From an uncultured Burkholderiales bacterium (GTDB taxonomy: Bacteria > Pseudomonadota > Gammaproteobacteria > Burkholderiales > Burkholderiaceae_C), in assembly GCA_903925445.1 (NCBI GenBank), contig CAIYFE010000034.1, forward strand, positions 1-13,052: a stretch of DNA of 13,052 nucleotides, written 5' to 3'. This document shows, in pieces, positions 6,773-13,052 of this stretch (position 1 is its first letter; every line of letters begins with the position of its first letter). The position numbers were made by a program, and so were the translations under genes. The notes beneath the pieces are model-generated. The model saw only the letters and a list, made by a program, of their open reading frames with translations. It was not told the origin of the DNA and did no database searches.

Positions 6773-6884
6773 GTGGGGAGTGATGCAGCGTTTCATGGTG
6801 TTCATCCAGAGGCTGTTGAAAACCCAAGATTGTAATTGCACCCCCAACTAATTGATGCCAATACTTCTAAAAATGGTCAAGATG

Positions 6885-6900
6885 CGGCAATAATTTGCCG
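6885..6900. repeat. Perfect inverted repeat CGGCAA-TAAT-TTGCCG
   Basis: A 6-bp perfect stem with a 4-base loop, followed on the plus strand by TTTT. It lies 14 bp upstream of the sigma-28-like -35 element. It could be an operator or a short terminator; the stem is short and no gene on the plus strand ends just upstream, so a protein site seems as likely. Confidence 0.45.
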
Positions 6901-6914
6901 TTTTGAGAAGCGGT

Positions 6915-6942
6915 TAAAGCTTAGTCAACGCTGAGCCGATAC
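6915..6942 (+). promoter_or_regulatory. Candidate sigma-28 (FliA) promoter of the carbonic anhydrase gene
   Basis: TAAAGCTT (6915-6922), 12 bases, then GCCGATAC (6935-6942). The FliA consensus is TAAAGTTT-N11-GCCGATAA, so this matches 14 of 16 positions, including every base of TAAAG and GCCGATA, with a spacer one base longer. Transcription would start near 6949, giving a leader of about 75 bases. No comparable sigma-70 pair was found by eye in this stretch. Candidate only. Confidence 0.5.
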
Positions 6943-7024
6943 CCACACACCTGCTCACATGGCGTGCTGTTGCATGTTGTGTGTAGAAACAAAAAACAAT
7001 GCACCCCAACAAGAGTGAACGGCT

Positions 7025-8221
7025 ATGAAAAAATATCTTCGCTTAATTATTGAAATCCTCATGGGTTTGCTATTGGCTGGCGCTTTGGCGTTTGGCTATT
7101 GGAGTTACAACGCAAAAGCGCATGCCATCGATGAGCTGACCGACGTCAGCGAAGGCGTGGACGAAACCAAGCAAGAGCTTGAAAAAGTCACCAAAGAGTT
7201 GGCTGAGGTCAAAGAAAAAGCAGAAACTTTCGAACCTGCTGCGCGCGAATTGGCCGCGGTCAAAGGTTCCTTTGAAAACGGCGTGGTCTTGCAAGATTAC
7301 GAAGCTTTCATCAAGGCTCAAAAAGGCCCCGTCATCAGTGAACGCCAATTGGGCTTGGGCGCTTTGCGCTTGTTGACCAAAGGCGCGCAAGACCCAGACA
7401 CGGTCGCTGCCTACCAAAAAGCTTTGGAGATGGCGGAGTGGAGTTCGCGTCTGAAGTCCATTTGTGCGGCACAAAATGCGCTGGTGGCCGCGGGTCAAAA
7501 AGTCAAAGTATTGGCCGATTGTGCTGAGGCAGAAGCGCCTGCCAAGAAGCATGAAAAACATGCGGTGCATTGGGCTTACGAAGGCGAGATGGGCCCAGAG
7601 AACTGGGGCGATGAATTCCCCACGTGCGGCAACGGTAAAAAGCAATCGCCTTTGAACATTGTTGGACCTTTTGAAAAATCCAAAGACGTGTTGAGCGTGA
7701 GCTACAAAGAAGGCCCGCTGAAGATGCTCAATAACGGCCATACGATTCAAATCAACGTGGAGCCCGGCAGCACCCTCAAAATCAACAAAGAGGTCTACAA
7801 CCTGGTTCAATTCCACTTCCATCGTCCCAGCGAAGAGCAAATTGACGGCAAGCCCATGGCGATGACGGTTCACTTTGTGCACAAAAATGCAGAAGGTAAA
7901 TTGGCTGTGATGGGTGTGTTGTTGAGCGAAGGCAAGGACAACGAGGCCATCAAAACCTTGTGGGAAAACGTTCCCAAAAATGAAGGCCCAGAAGTGGTGG
8001 TTGAAGGCGTCAAGTTCAACCCCAGCAGTTTGGTGCCAGCCGCTTTGACACATTACAGCTACGAGGGCTCGTTGACCACGCCGCCTTGTACCGAAGGTGT
8101 TCAGTTCTTCATCTTGAAAACCACGGTGGATATTTCTAAGAAGCAAGTCAACGACTTCCCCTTCAAACGCAATGCGCGTCCCGTGCAACCTGCCAACGGT
8201 CGTGTGATCAACGCCAGCTGA
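7025..8221 (+). CDS. Alpha-carbonic anhydrase with N-terminal membrane/signal segment and coiled-coil extension
   Basis: A 398-residue protein whose C-terminal half (about 180-398) is a complete alpha-carbonic anhydrase, interconverting CO2 and bicarbonate. Zinc ligands are H264 and H266 (QFHFHRPSE) and H283 (VHFVH). H239 (NNGHTIQ) matches the proton-shuttle position, E270 the gatekeeper glutamate, and SLTTPPCTEGV the active-site threonine region. C201 and C355 are placed for the disulfide usual in bacterial periplasmic forms. The first 180 residues are extra: a hydrophobic segment (7-26) that may be an uncleaved anchor or a signal peptide with AHA at 32-34 as a possible cleavage site, a Lys/Glu-rich coiled coil (about 36-80), then an unrecognised helical region (81-165) with C147 and C166. 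Export to the periplasm is inferred. GAGTGA near 7013-7018 supports the ATG. It is a single-gene unit between miaB and a strong terminator. Confidence 0.93.
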   Translation: MKKYLRLIIEILMGLLLAGALAFGYWSYNAKAHAIDELTDVSEGVDETKQELEKVTKELAEVKEKAETFEPAARELAAVKGSFENGVVLQDYEAFIKAQKGPVISERQLGLGALRLLTKGAQDPDTVAAYQKALEMAEWSSRLKSICAAQNALVAAGQKVKVLADCAEAEAPAKKHEKHAVHWAYEGEMGPENWGDEFPTCGNGKKQSPLNIVGPFEKSKDVLSVSYKEGPLKMLNNGHTIQINVEPGSTLKINKEVYNLVQFHFHRPSEEQIDGKPMAMTVHFVHKNAEGKLAVMGVLLSEGKDNEAIKTLWENVPKNEGPEVVVEGVKFNPSSLVPAALTHYSYEGSLTTPPCTEGVQFFILKTTVDISKKQVNDFPFKRNARPVQPANGRVINAS

Positions 8222-8244
8222 TCGCGAATCACACCCGTACCAAG

Positions 8245-8278
8245 AAAAACGCCTGCTGATGTCAGCAGGCGTTTTTTT
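8245..8278. terminator. Bidirectional rho-independent terminator
   Basis: A perfect 10-bp stem CGCCTGCTGA (8250-8259) / TCAGCAGGCG (8262-8271) with a two-base apex is flanked by A5 on the left and T7 on the right. It ends the carbonic anhydrase transcript on the plus strand (28 bases after its stop) and has the U-run needed to end the fliKLMN transcript on the minus strand. Confidence 0.95.
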
Positions 8279-8319
8279 ATGGGAGGACGCTTGGTTAAAC
8301 GTCCGATTGGGTGAGCGGC

Positions 8320-8733
8320 TTAGATCAGTTTCAAGCGTTCCGAAGAAGGCACAACACGGGTCAAGCGCACGCCGTAACGGTCATTGACCAGCACGACTTC
8401 GCCTTGTGCCACCACGGAGTTGTTGACCAACAAATCCAAGGGTTCGCCGGCGATGCGGTCAAGTTCGACCACGCTGCCTTGGGTCAAACGCATCAAGTCT
8501 TTGATTTTGATTTCGGCTTTGCCGACTTCAATGGACAAAGTCACGACGATGTTTTGCAACACCTCGGGGTTGATGTTGCCTGGCATCATGGGTTTGAAGT
8601 CTTCCAGTGAAGGCTCCATTTGTTCGGTAGCGCCAGCGTGTGCTTGGCCTTCGGTATGTTCTTCGTGCGCGGCAGCTTCTACTTCGGCGGGCACTTCGGA
8701 CTCGGGAGTTGGGTTTTCGTTGTTGTCGGTCAT
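8320..8733 (-). CDS. fliN: Flagellar motor switch protein FliN
   Basis: Component of the cytoplasmic C-ring that, with FliM and FliG, sets motor rotation direction and docks the export ATPase complex. At 137 residues, the C-terminal half (about 60-135) is the SpoA/FliN domain: NIVVTLSIEVGKAEIKIKDL, GSVVELDRIAGEPLDLLVN and AQGEVVLVNDRYGVRLTRVV are close to the family consensus. The first ~45 residues are a variable acidic, His/Glu-rich tail. The ATG at 8733 has AGGAT about 7 bases upstream, and the gene begins 16 bp after the fliM stop. It is the last gene of the visible fliKLMN run; a strong terminator follows about 50 bp downstream, so no fliO follows directly. Confidence 0.97.
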   Translation of the reverse strand: MTDNNENPTPESEVPAEVEAAAHEEHTEGQAHAGATEQMEPSLEDFKPMMPGNINPEVLQNIVVTLSIEVGKAEIKIKDLMRLTQGSVVELDRIAGEPLDLLVNNSVVAQGEVVLVNDRYGVRLTRVVPSSERLKLI

Positions 8734-8749
8734 GATTGAATCCTATCTT

Positions 8750-9742
8750 TCAAGGTTTGCCGTGAACGTGTTCATGGTCGATTTGCACGGCCACTTGCGA
8801 GCCTCGCGTGCCAACGGCCACATGGAATGCGGGAACGCCATTGGCGGTCATCAAGGCGGTGTCGTCTTTTTTGAAGAACAGCAATTCGCCTTCGCGCAAG
8901 TTGTTGAGATGGTGCAAGGTGGTTTTGATTTCACCCAAAGACACCCGCAATTCGAGTTTGGCGTCGCCCACCGCGGCTGCGAGGTCTTGTCGCCAAATCT
9001 TGTCGGATTCTTCGTTGCCATCGCCGCTTTGCAAACGGCTGCTGAGCAACTCGCGAACGGGTTTGAGCGTGGCGTAGGGGTAGACCAAGTCGATGAAGCC
9101 GCGTCCACCGCTGACGGTGGCATCGGCTTCGAAGCGGCTCAGAACCACCAAGTCGCTTTCGTCGGCAATTTGCGCAAACTGGGGGTTGATTTCCGAGCTG
9201 ATGTGCTCGCACTCCAAGGGCAACAAGGGCGACCAAGCTTCGGTCAGTGATCGAAAGAACACTTCCAAAATGATTTTGATGATCCGAGTTTCCGTGGGCG
9301 TGAACAAACGGCCAGAGGGCAACTCGCCCACGCCTTTGCCAAATCCGCCAAAAAAGCTGTCCAGCGAGCTGAACACCACATTGGGGTCGATGATGATCAC
9401 CGAGTTGCCCCGCAACGGGTTCATGCGCACGATGTTGACTGACAGTGGCGCCTTGAGGCCTTTGAGGTAGTCGCCAAACTTCAAGATTTGCACACGCGTG
9501 GGATTGACGCGCGGGCTGGTCCTGAGCACTTCGAGCAAGCCCAAGCGGAACAAGCGAATGAATCGCTCGTTGATCATGTCCACCGAGGAGACATTCACGC
9601 CAAGGCTGCTGTCTTCGCTGGCCAAGTCGTGCTTGCGCACCCGAACACGGGTGTTAAAGCCGGTGTCGGTCTCGATCGAACCGTCTTGTACGCCGCTGGA
9701 CAGCGCCGCCAGTTCTTCTTCCGAGAGCAGGTTTGATTTCAT
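8750..9742 (-). CDS. fliM: Flagellar motor switch protein FliM
   Basis: C-ring protein that receives phosphorylated CheY and passes the switching signal to FliG. At 330 residues it is full length. Residues about 4-17 (NLLSEEELAALSSG) correspond to the CheY-P-binding peptide, slightly diverged from the usual LSQxEIDALL. The middle domain (about 45-230) contains the hallmark FGGFGKG at 131-137, the FliG-contact loop, and RLFTPTETRIIKIIL. The C-terminal SpoA domain runs from about 250 to 325 (ELRVSLGEIKTTLHHLNNLREGELLFF). The start at 9742 lies 11 bp after the fliL stop; no clear Shine-Dalgarno is present, so coupling to fliL translation is likely. Confidence 0.98.
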   Translation of the reverse strand: MKSNLLSEEELAALSSGVQDGSIETDTGFNTRVRVRKHDLASEDSSLGVNVSSVDMINERFIRLFRLGLLEVLRTSPRVNPTRVQILKFGDYLKGLKAPLSVNIVRMNPLRGNSVIIIDPNVVFSSLDSFFGGFGKGVGELPSGRLFTPTETRIIKIILEVFFRSLTEAWSPLLPLECEHISSEINPQFAQIADESDLVVLSRFEADATVSGGRGFIDLVYPYATLKPVRELLSSRLQSGDGNEESDKIWRQDLAAAVGDAKLELRVSLGEIKTTLHHLNNLREGELLFFKKDDTALMTANGVPAFHVAVGTRGSQVAVQIDHEHVHGKP

Positions 9743-9753
9743 GGTGTGAGGGT

Positions 9754-10341
9754 TTATTGCATCACGAAGGATGTGAAGAACACGTCTTCAATGCCGCCAA
9801 AGTCTTCGTACTTCATCAAGATTTGATTCACCACTTCTTTGATTTTTGCGGCCAGTTCGGTGCGAAATTCAGGCTTGAGGGTGTCGGCGTCGGTGGATTG
9901 ACGCATCACATCCAAGATGCCAGAGCGGATGGCGAACTCATGCTTTTTGACGTTGTCAAACACGCGGTCATCGTAGTGCGTCATGAGCGCAATTTGCACC
10001 ACCATCACCTTTTTGCTGCCGGTGATGTTGGTCATGAACTCTTTGTCAATTTGCATGTAGCTGTTTTCAAAGCGCGTGGCCTCAGCACCTTTTTTGACTT
10101 TTTCAGGGCCTTCAGGCGTTGCTTCTTTGGCGTCTTCTGCTTCTTTTTCGAGCTCGTCTACTTTCTCGTGAGCAGCGGCTTCGCTTTTGTGCTCAAAGTA
10201 GCCAGACGCGAAGAGCGTGCCCATCACCACGCCAGCAATGACGATGATGGAGGCCAACACGATGACCAAGATGAGAAGAATGTTTTTCTTCTTCTTGGGC
10301 GCTTCTTCAACTTCTTCGGTTGCGGGTGCTGCGTCTGCCAT
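9754..10341 (-). CDS. fliL: Flagellar basal body-associated protein FliL
   Basis: Single-pass inner membrane protein surrounding the stator units and supporting torque and stator function. At 195 residues: a short cytoplasmic tail ending in KKKK (16-19), one membrane helix (about 20-46), a charged Glu/Lys/Ala linker (about 50-88), then the periplasmic FliL domain (ENSYMQIDKEFMTNIT, VVQIALMTHYDDRVFDNV) ending in the typical DVFFTSFVMQ tail. The linker is long and highly charged, a variable part of the family. The ATG at 10341 has AGGAG 8 bases upstream, and the gene starts 36 bp after the fliK stop. Confidence 0.95.
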   Translation of the reverse strand: MADAAPATEEVEEAPKKKKNILLILVIVLASIIVIAGVVMGTLFASGYFEHKSEAAAHEKVDELEKEAEDAKEATPEGPEKVKKGAEATRFENSYMQIDKEFMTNITGSKKVMVVQIALMTHYDDRVFDNVKKHEFAIRSGILDVMRQSTDADTLKPEFRTELAAKIKEVVNQILMKYEDFGGIEDVFFTSFVMQ

Positions 10342-10377
10342 TTTGATTACTCCTGTTTTTCAGATTGTCGTTTGTCT

Positions 10378-12255
10378 TCAAGCGTAGAGATCAAGGTTGC
10401 TTGAGCCGTCGCTGGATGACTTGACGGGATTGTCGCTTTGCGATTCATCCGCCACATTGTCTAGTCGGCTCGAATTTTCCATAACTTGAGGCTGACTTGT
10501 CGATTGTTGCGAATTGCCTTGTGAGCTGCCTTGTGGGTTGCCAGTGGCGTTTTGTCCAATTTGGACTTGGCCGGCCTGAATACCAAAGTTTCCAAGTGAC
10601 TCGCGCAAACGCGCTGCAGCGTTTTGCAAGAGGTGCGCCGTCAGTGGGTTGTCTACGTTGAAGCTGGCATTGAGTTTGCCATCCTTCATCTCCAACTGGA
10701 CTTCAACGCCGCCCAAGTTGGCAGGGCGAAGGCCGAACTTCATCTTCCATTGGCCGTCGCTGAGTTGCTTGTGCATGCGGGTGGCCATTTCGGTGGCGAG
10801 TTTGTCGCTGAGTTGGTCGTAGACCTCTTGCATTTTTGTGTCAGCGGCCGATGCAGAAGCTTCGGGGCTGTTGACGTCGGCCGAGTTGGTGGCGTTGGTT
10901 GGTGCGGACATGGCGGCAAAATTTTGTCCAAATCCGCTGCCTTGTTGGTTGGATGCGTTGCCGCCCAAGTCGCCAGCCGACAAGCTGGCGCTGAGGGCTG
11001 CGACGTCTGTGGCGGAGATGCCGGTGTTGATCATTTGCAGGGCATCGACCGTGCTGACGCTTGCGTTGGTGGAAGCGGGCGAGGCGTTGGCCACGGTGGT
11101 GCTTTGTGCGGCAGCGATCATTTCGCTGGGCACTGCCATCGCTTGTGGATTGAGGGCGACGTTGCTTGCGCCATCCAAGGGATTGCCAGGCGCAGGCGCG
11201 TTGATTTGAGCCTGCTGCAAAGCGGCTTGTGCATTGACGGCTGAGTTTTGGCTCATCGCGGCAGAAGTCACGCCCATGGCTGCAAGTTGTGTCACTGCGC
11301 TTTGCGCTGAAGCTGCGTTGTGCTGCGAGCCATCGGGGCTCGCAGCGGCCAAGGACGAGGCCAAGCCAGTGGGATTGAATCCAGCTGGACTTGCGCTGGC
11401 TTGGACTGAATTGGGGTTGAGCAATTTGGAGATGGCCGAGTCGTCCAACCCCATCGATTGCGCAAATGCGGTCAGACTCTCAGGGCTGGTGGCCGTGTTG
11501 GCTGGCGTCACGATGTTGAGTTTGGGGCTCAGCGCAACCGTTTTGAGCTCGGCATTTGCAGTGTTGGGTTTGTTTTGTGCCTTGCTAGAAATCAGCGCAA
11601 CATCTTTGAGCCAAGGGTTGCTCAACATGGCCTGCGCCATCACGGGAGCATGACCTGAGGCGGAAGAGGCCGCTGTGGTTTGCGCGCCGTTGAGCGCATC
11701 CACGGCGATAGAAGCCGAATTGGCGTTGGCAGCATCGGTTGCGCTGGCTGTGGTGGACGCGACCAAGGGCGCCACAGCCGGCATGGCCGCTGGCAAGTTC
11801 AGCGCCAAGCCCACGGGTGTGATCGTGGTCGAAGTGGGTGTCTTGCTTTTTGGGTTGTCTTTATGGGTTTGGCCTGTTGAAGCGCTGGATGCCTCGTTGG
11901 ACGTTGGGGTGGCGCTTGCGCCATCACGCAAAGTCACGCCGGTGGGTGGCACATCGCTTGCAACAGGGGGCGGGTTGTCTTGCAGGGCGGCAGCATCGCG
12001 CCGATCGGCGGTGTTGTCGTTCACGCTGTTGAGCGCCTGCGCTGCTCCAGCCAGGCCGCTTGAGTCGGCAAGTTGCTGCTTCTGTAAAGAAGGCAAGCGT
12101 TCAAATTGGCGCGCCATGATTTGGGCGAAATCAACGCCCAAACTCGCACCCGCGACCGGGCGCACACCTGCTGCCTGGCCTGCGCCTAAGGAGGTGTTGG
12201 TGTTGTTGGTTGCTGGCGCATTGGCTGGCAACTGGGTTGGACTTTGCAAGTTCAT
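10378..12255 (-). CDS. fliK: Flagellar hook-length control protein FliK
   Basis: Secreted molecular ruler that measures hook length and switches the export gate (FlhB) to late substrates. At 625 residues it is longer than Salmonella FliK (about 405), as FliK length varies widely. About 470 N-terminal residues are low-complexity, rich in Ala, Ser, Thr, Asn and Gln and almost free of cysteine, as expected for an unfolded ruler. The conserved Flg_hook domain lies at about 475-567, with KMKFGLRPANLGGVEVQLEM (504-523) as its signature and the NAAARLRESL helix after it. A Ser/Gln/Asn-rich tail ends the protein. It is first of the fliKLMN run. The start at 12255 has no strong ribosome site, and a sigma-54-type promoter lies at 12288-12303. 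Confidence 0.93.
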   Translation of the reverse strand: MNLQSPTQLPANAPATNNTNTSLGAGQAAGVRPVAGASLGVDFAQIMARQFERLPSLQKQQLADSSGLAGAAQALNSVNDNTADRRDAAALQDNPPPVASDVPPTGVTLRDGASATPTSNEASSASTGQTHKDNPKSKTPTSTTITPVGLALNLPAAMPAVAPLVASTTASATDAANANSASIAVDALNGAQTTAASSASGHAPVMAQAMLSNPWLKDVALISSKAQNKPNTANAELKTVALSPKLNIVTPANTATSPESLTAFAQSMGLDDSAISKLLNPNSVQASASPAGFNPTGLASSLAAASPDGSQHNAASAQSAVTQLAAMGVTSAAMSQNSAVNAQAALQQAQINAPAPGNPLDGASNVALNPQAMAVPSEMIAAAQSTTVANASPASTNASVSTVDALQMINTGISATDVAALSASLSAGDLGGNASNQQGSGFGQNFAAMSAPTNATNSADVNSPEASASAADTKMQEVYDQLSDKLATEMATRMHKQLSDGQWKMKFGLRPANLGGVEVQLEMKDGKLNASFNVDNPLTAHLLQNAAARLRESLGNFGIQAGQVQIGQNATGNPQGSSQGNSQQSTSQPQVMENSSRLDNVADESQSDNPVKSSSDGSSNLDLYA

Positions 12256-12287
12256 GGCATTTCAAAATGAATGATTCGGCTTTGTAA

Positions 12288-12303
12288 AGCAAGAATCGTG
12301 ACA
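12288..12303 (-). promoter_or_regulatory. Candidate sigma-54 promoter of fliKLMN
   Basis: On the minus strand TGTCACG-ATTC-TTGCT compares with the consensus TGGCACGNNNNTTGCW. All defined positions match except the third (T instead of G in the -24 GG), and the spacing to the -12 GC is canonical. The predicted start near 12277 gives a leader of about 22 bases before the fliK ATG. The damaged -24 GG lowers confidence compared with its mirror-image partner. Confidence 0.55.
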
Positions 12304-12361
12304 GGTTAGATTTTGCCGCTCCTTTCAATCTTTGTGTTTTGAGAAAAGTGTCAGTTCGAGT

Positions 12362-12377
12362 TGGCACATCGCTTGCT
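12362..12377 (+). promoter_or_regulatory. Sigma-54 promoter of flhA
   Basis: TGGCACA-TCGC-TTGCT matches the sigma-54 consensus TGGCACGNNNNTTGCW at every defined base except position 7, with the -24 GG and -12 GC at the required 10-base separation. The predicted start is near 12388, about 60 bases before the flhA ATG. Sigma-54 promoters need an enhancer-binding activator, whose site I could not identify. Confidence 0.75.
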
Positions 12378-12450
12378 TTACAAACCTGCAGACGATGTTT
12401 TTCATCGCAGAATTTCAACAAAAGTACCAACAAATCACTGGATTTCACAC

Positions 12451-13052
12451 ATGACCACGATTTCTCTGTCAACGATTCGACAGAACTTGTCAAAGTTTGA
12501 TCTCTCCGGACTCAGTATTCCGGTGGTGGTGCTCGTCATCATGGCAATGTTGGTATTGCCGCTTCCGCCGCTTTTGTTGGATTTTCTCTTCACTTTTAAC
12601 ATACTAGTCAGTCTTGTGGTCATCATGGTGGCCATTGCCACTCGAAAACCTCTTGAATTTTCATCCTTTCCAACGGTGCTGCTGTTTGCCACCATGTTGC
12701 GCTTGGCGCTGAACGTGGCTTCTGCTCGCGTAATCTTGGTTCACGGTCATGAAGGCGCGCATTCGGCGGGACGCGTGGTTGCCGCTTTTGGCGAATTTGT
12801 GATTGGCGGCAACTATGTGGTGGGCTTCATCATCTTTGGTATTTTGATGATCATCAACTTTGCTGTGGTGACCAAAGGCGCTGGACGTGTCTCAGAAGTG
12901 AACGCTCGCTTTACCTTGGACGCCATGCCTGGCAAACAAATGTCCATCGATGCTGACTTGAACGCAGGCATCATCGACCAGGACACGGCCAAAAAGCGCC
13001 GCGCTGAGCTGGCGCAGGAGTCAGATTTTTTCGGCTCCATGGACGGTGCTTC
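12451..13052 (+). CDS. flhA: Flagellar export apparatus protein FlhA (partial, N-terminal 200 codons)
   Basis: Core membrane protein of the flagellar type III export gate, forming the nonameric ring and proton channel. Only the first 200 codons are here; the protein continues past the right edge. Hydrophobic segments lie at about 20-38, 42-63, 73-95 and 107-141. Family signatures include MLRLALNVASARVIL (82-96) and the FHIPEP-type loop VVTKGAGRVSEVNARFTLDAMPGK, here split as residues 139-149 and 150-162. R146, R153 and D157 match loop residues known to be essential in Salmonella FlhA, and D198 (GSMDGAS) matches the conserved proton-path aspartate. The ATG at 12451 has only a weak ribosome site (GGAT). 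It is divergent from fliK rather than downstream of flhB. Confidence 0.96.
   Translation, partial: MTTISLSTIRQNLSKFDLSGLSIPVVVLVIMAMLVLPLPPLLLDFLFTFNILVSLVVIMVAIATRKPLEFSSFPTVLLFATMLRLALNVASARVILVHGHEGAHSAGRVVAAFGEFVIGGNYVVGFIIFGILMIINFAVVTKGAGRVSEVNARFTLDAMPGKQMSIDADLNAGIIDQDTAKKRRAELAQESDFFGSMDGA

Larger units (their letters stand above)
6759..7024. other. Divergent intergenic region of miaB and the carbonic anhydrase gene
   Basis: These 266 bases carry control signals for both genes. On the minus strand TACAAT (6829-6834) is a good -10 for miaB, but no proper -35 sits 16-18 bp upstream of it. On the plus strand there is a hairpin-forming repeat at 6885-6900, a sigma-28-like promoter at 6915-6942, a possible leader stem ACACAC (6945-6950) / GTGTGT (6979-6984), and the ribosome site GAGTGA near 7013-7018. 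Confidence 0.5.
12281..12384. repeat. Perfect 13-bp inverted repeat spanning the divergent promoters
   Basis: TTTGTAAAGCAAG (12281-12293) and CTTGCTTTACAAA (12372-12384) are exact reverse complements, with 78 bp between them. Each arm contains the -12 TTGC of one sigma-54-type promoter and the bases leading to its start site, so both promoters share the same initiation-region sequence in mirror orientation. Confidence 0.85.
12256..12450. other. Divergent fliK/flhA control region
   Basis: These 195 bases separate two divergent flagellar operons. They contain two opposed sigma-54-type promoters, a perfect 13-bp inverted repeat overlapping both, and a short hairpin (CGATG 12393-12397 / CATCG 12403-12407) at the start of the presumed flhA leader. 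The 45-60 bases between the -24 elements hold no recognised activator site. Neither gene has a strong Shine-Dalgarno. Confidence 0.6.

Noticed and set aside
6759..6827. Upstream ATG of miaB at 6827
   Set aside because: The added 23 residues are not MiaB-like, and a good ribosome site (6766-6772) marks the ATG at 6758.
5958..6851. Long open frame on the plus strand (297 codons)
   Set aside because: It is antisense to miaB, whose domains and cysteine motifs are intact. The translation is His/Gln/Phe-rich reverse-frame composition with no recognisable domain.
7070..8188. Minus-strand open frame of 372 codons
   Set aside because: It is antisense to the carbonic anhydrase gene, whose zinc ligands and active-site motifs are intact; it is a codon-bias shadow.
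8384..9250. Plus-strand open frame of 288 codons
   Set aside because: It crosses antisense to fliN and fliM and the gap between them; it is not protein-like.

Overview
The window looks like a chromosomal segment of a betaproteobacterium, most likely Burkholderiales/Comamonadaceae-like. The grounds are protein character, the ypjD/ccsA-like gene divergent from ffh, the PP0621-family gene beside ampD, moderate-to-high GC coding DNA, and a class I NrdA that appears to carry two N-terminal ATP-cone modules. No rRNA, tRNA, CRISPR array, insertion sequence or prophage is visible. Genes fill almost the whole window.

Layout. (1) 1-1661, minus: nrdA, whose C-terminal part runs off the left edge. It is preceded by a clear promoter (TTGAAG-17-TATAGT) overlapped by two NrdR boxes with starts 32 bp apart. 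(2) 1998-3637, minus: a tightly packed operon, ccsA/ypjD-like -> PP0621-family small protein -> ampD, with a 4-bp stop/start overlap and then a direct stop-start abutment. (3) 3694-5079, plus: ffh, the SRP GTPase, divergent from the ccsA-like gene. (4) 5083-6758, minus: miaB followed by a 2Fe-2S ferredoxin gene, convergent with ffh and separated from it by only 3 bp. (5) 7025-8221, plus: an alpha-carbonic anhydrase carried on an N-terminal membrane/signal segment, a coiled coil and an unrecognised helical region. A sigma-28-like promoter lies upstream and a strong bidirectional terminator downstream. (6) 8320-12255, minus: flagellar genes fliK-fliL-fliM-fliN, ending at that terminator rather than continuing into fliOPQR. 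(7) 12451-13052, plus: the first 200 codons of flhA, divergent from fliK.

The genes serve DNA precursor supply (nrdA), peptidoglycan recycling (ampD), cytochrome/haem-related membrane assembly (ccsA-like), protein targeting (ffh), tRNA modification (miaB) and flagellum assembly (fliKLMN, flhA). The most interesting non-coding signal is the fliK/flhA intergenic region. It holds two divergent sigma-54-type promoters whose -12 elements and start regions lie in a perfect 13-bp inverted repeat. The most interesting gene is the carbonic anhydrase, which sits against the flagellar operon, has an unusual N-terminal extension and may have a flagellar-type (sigma-28) promoter. I see no clear multi-gene undescribed system; the remaining genes are recognisable housekeeping and flagellar genes.
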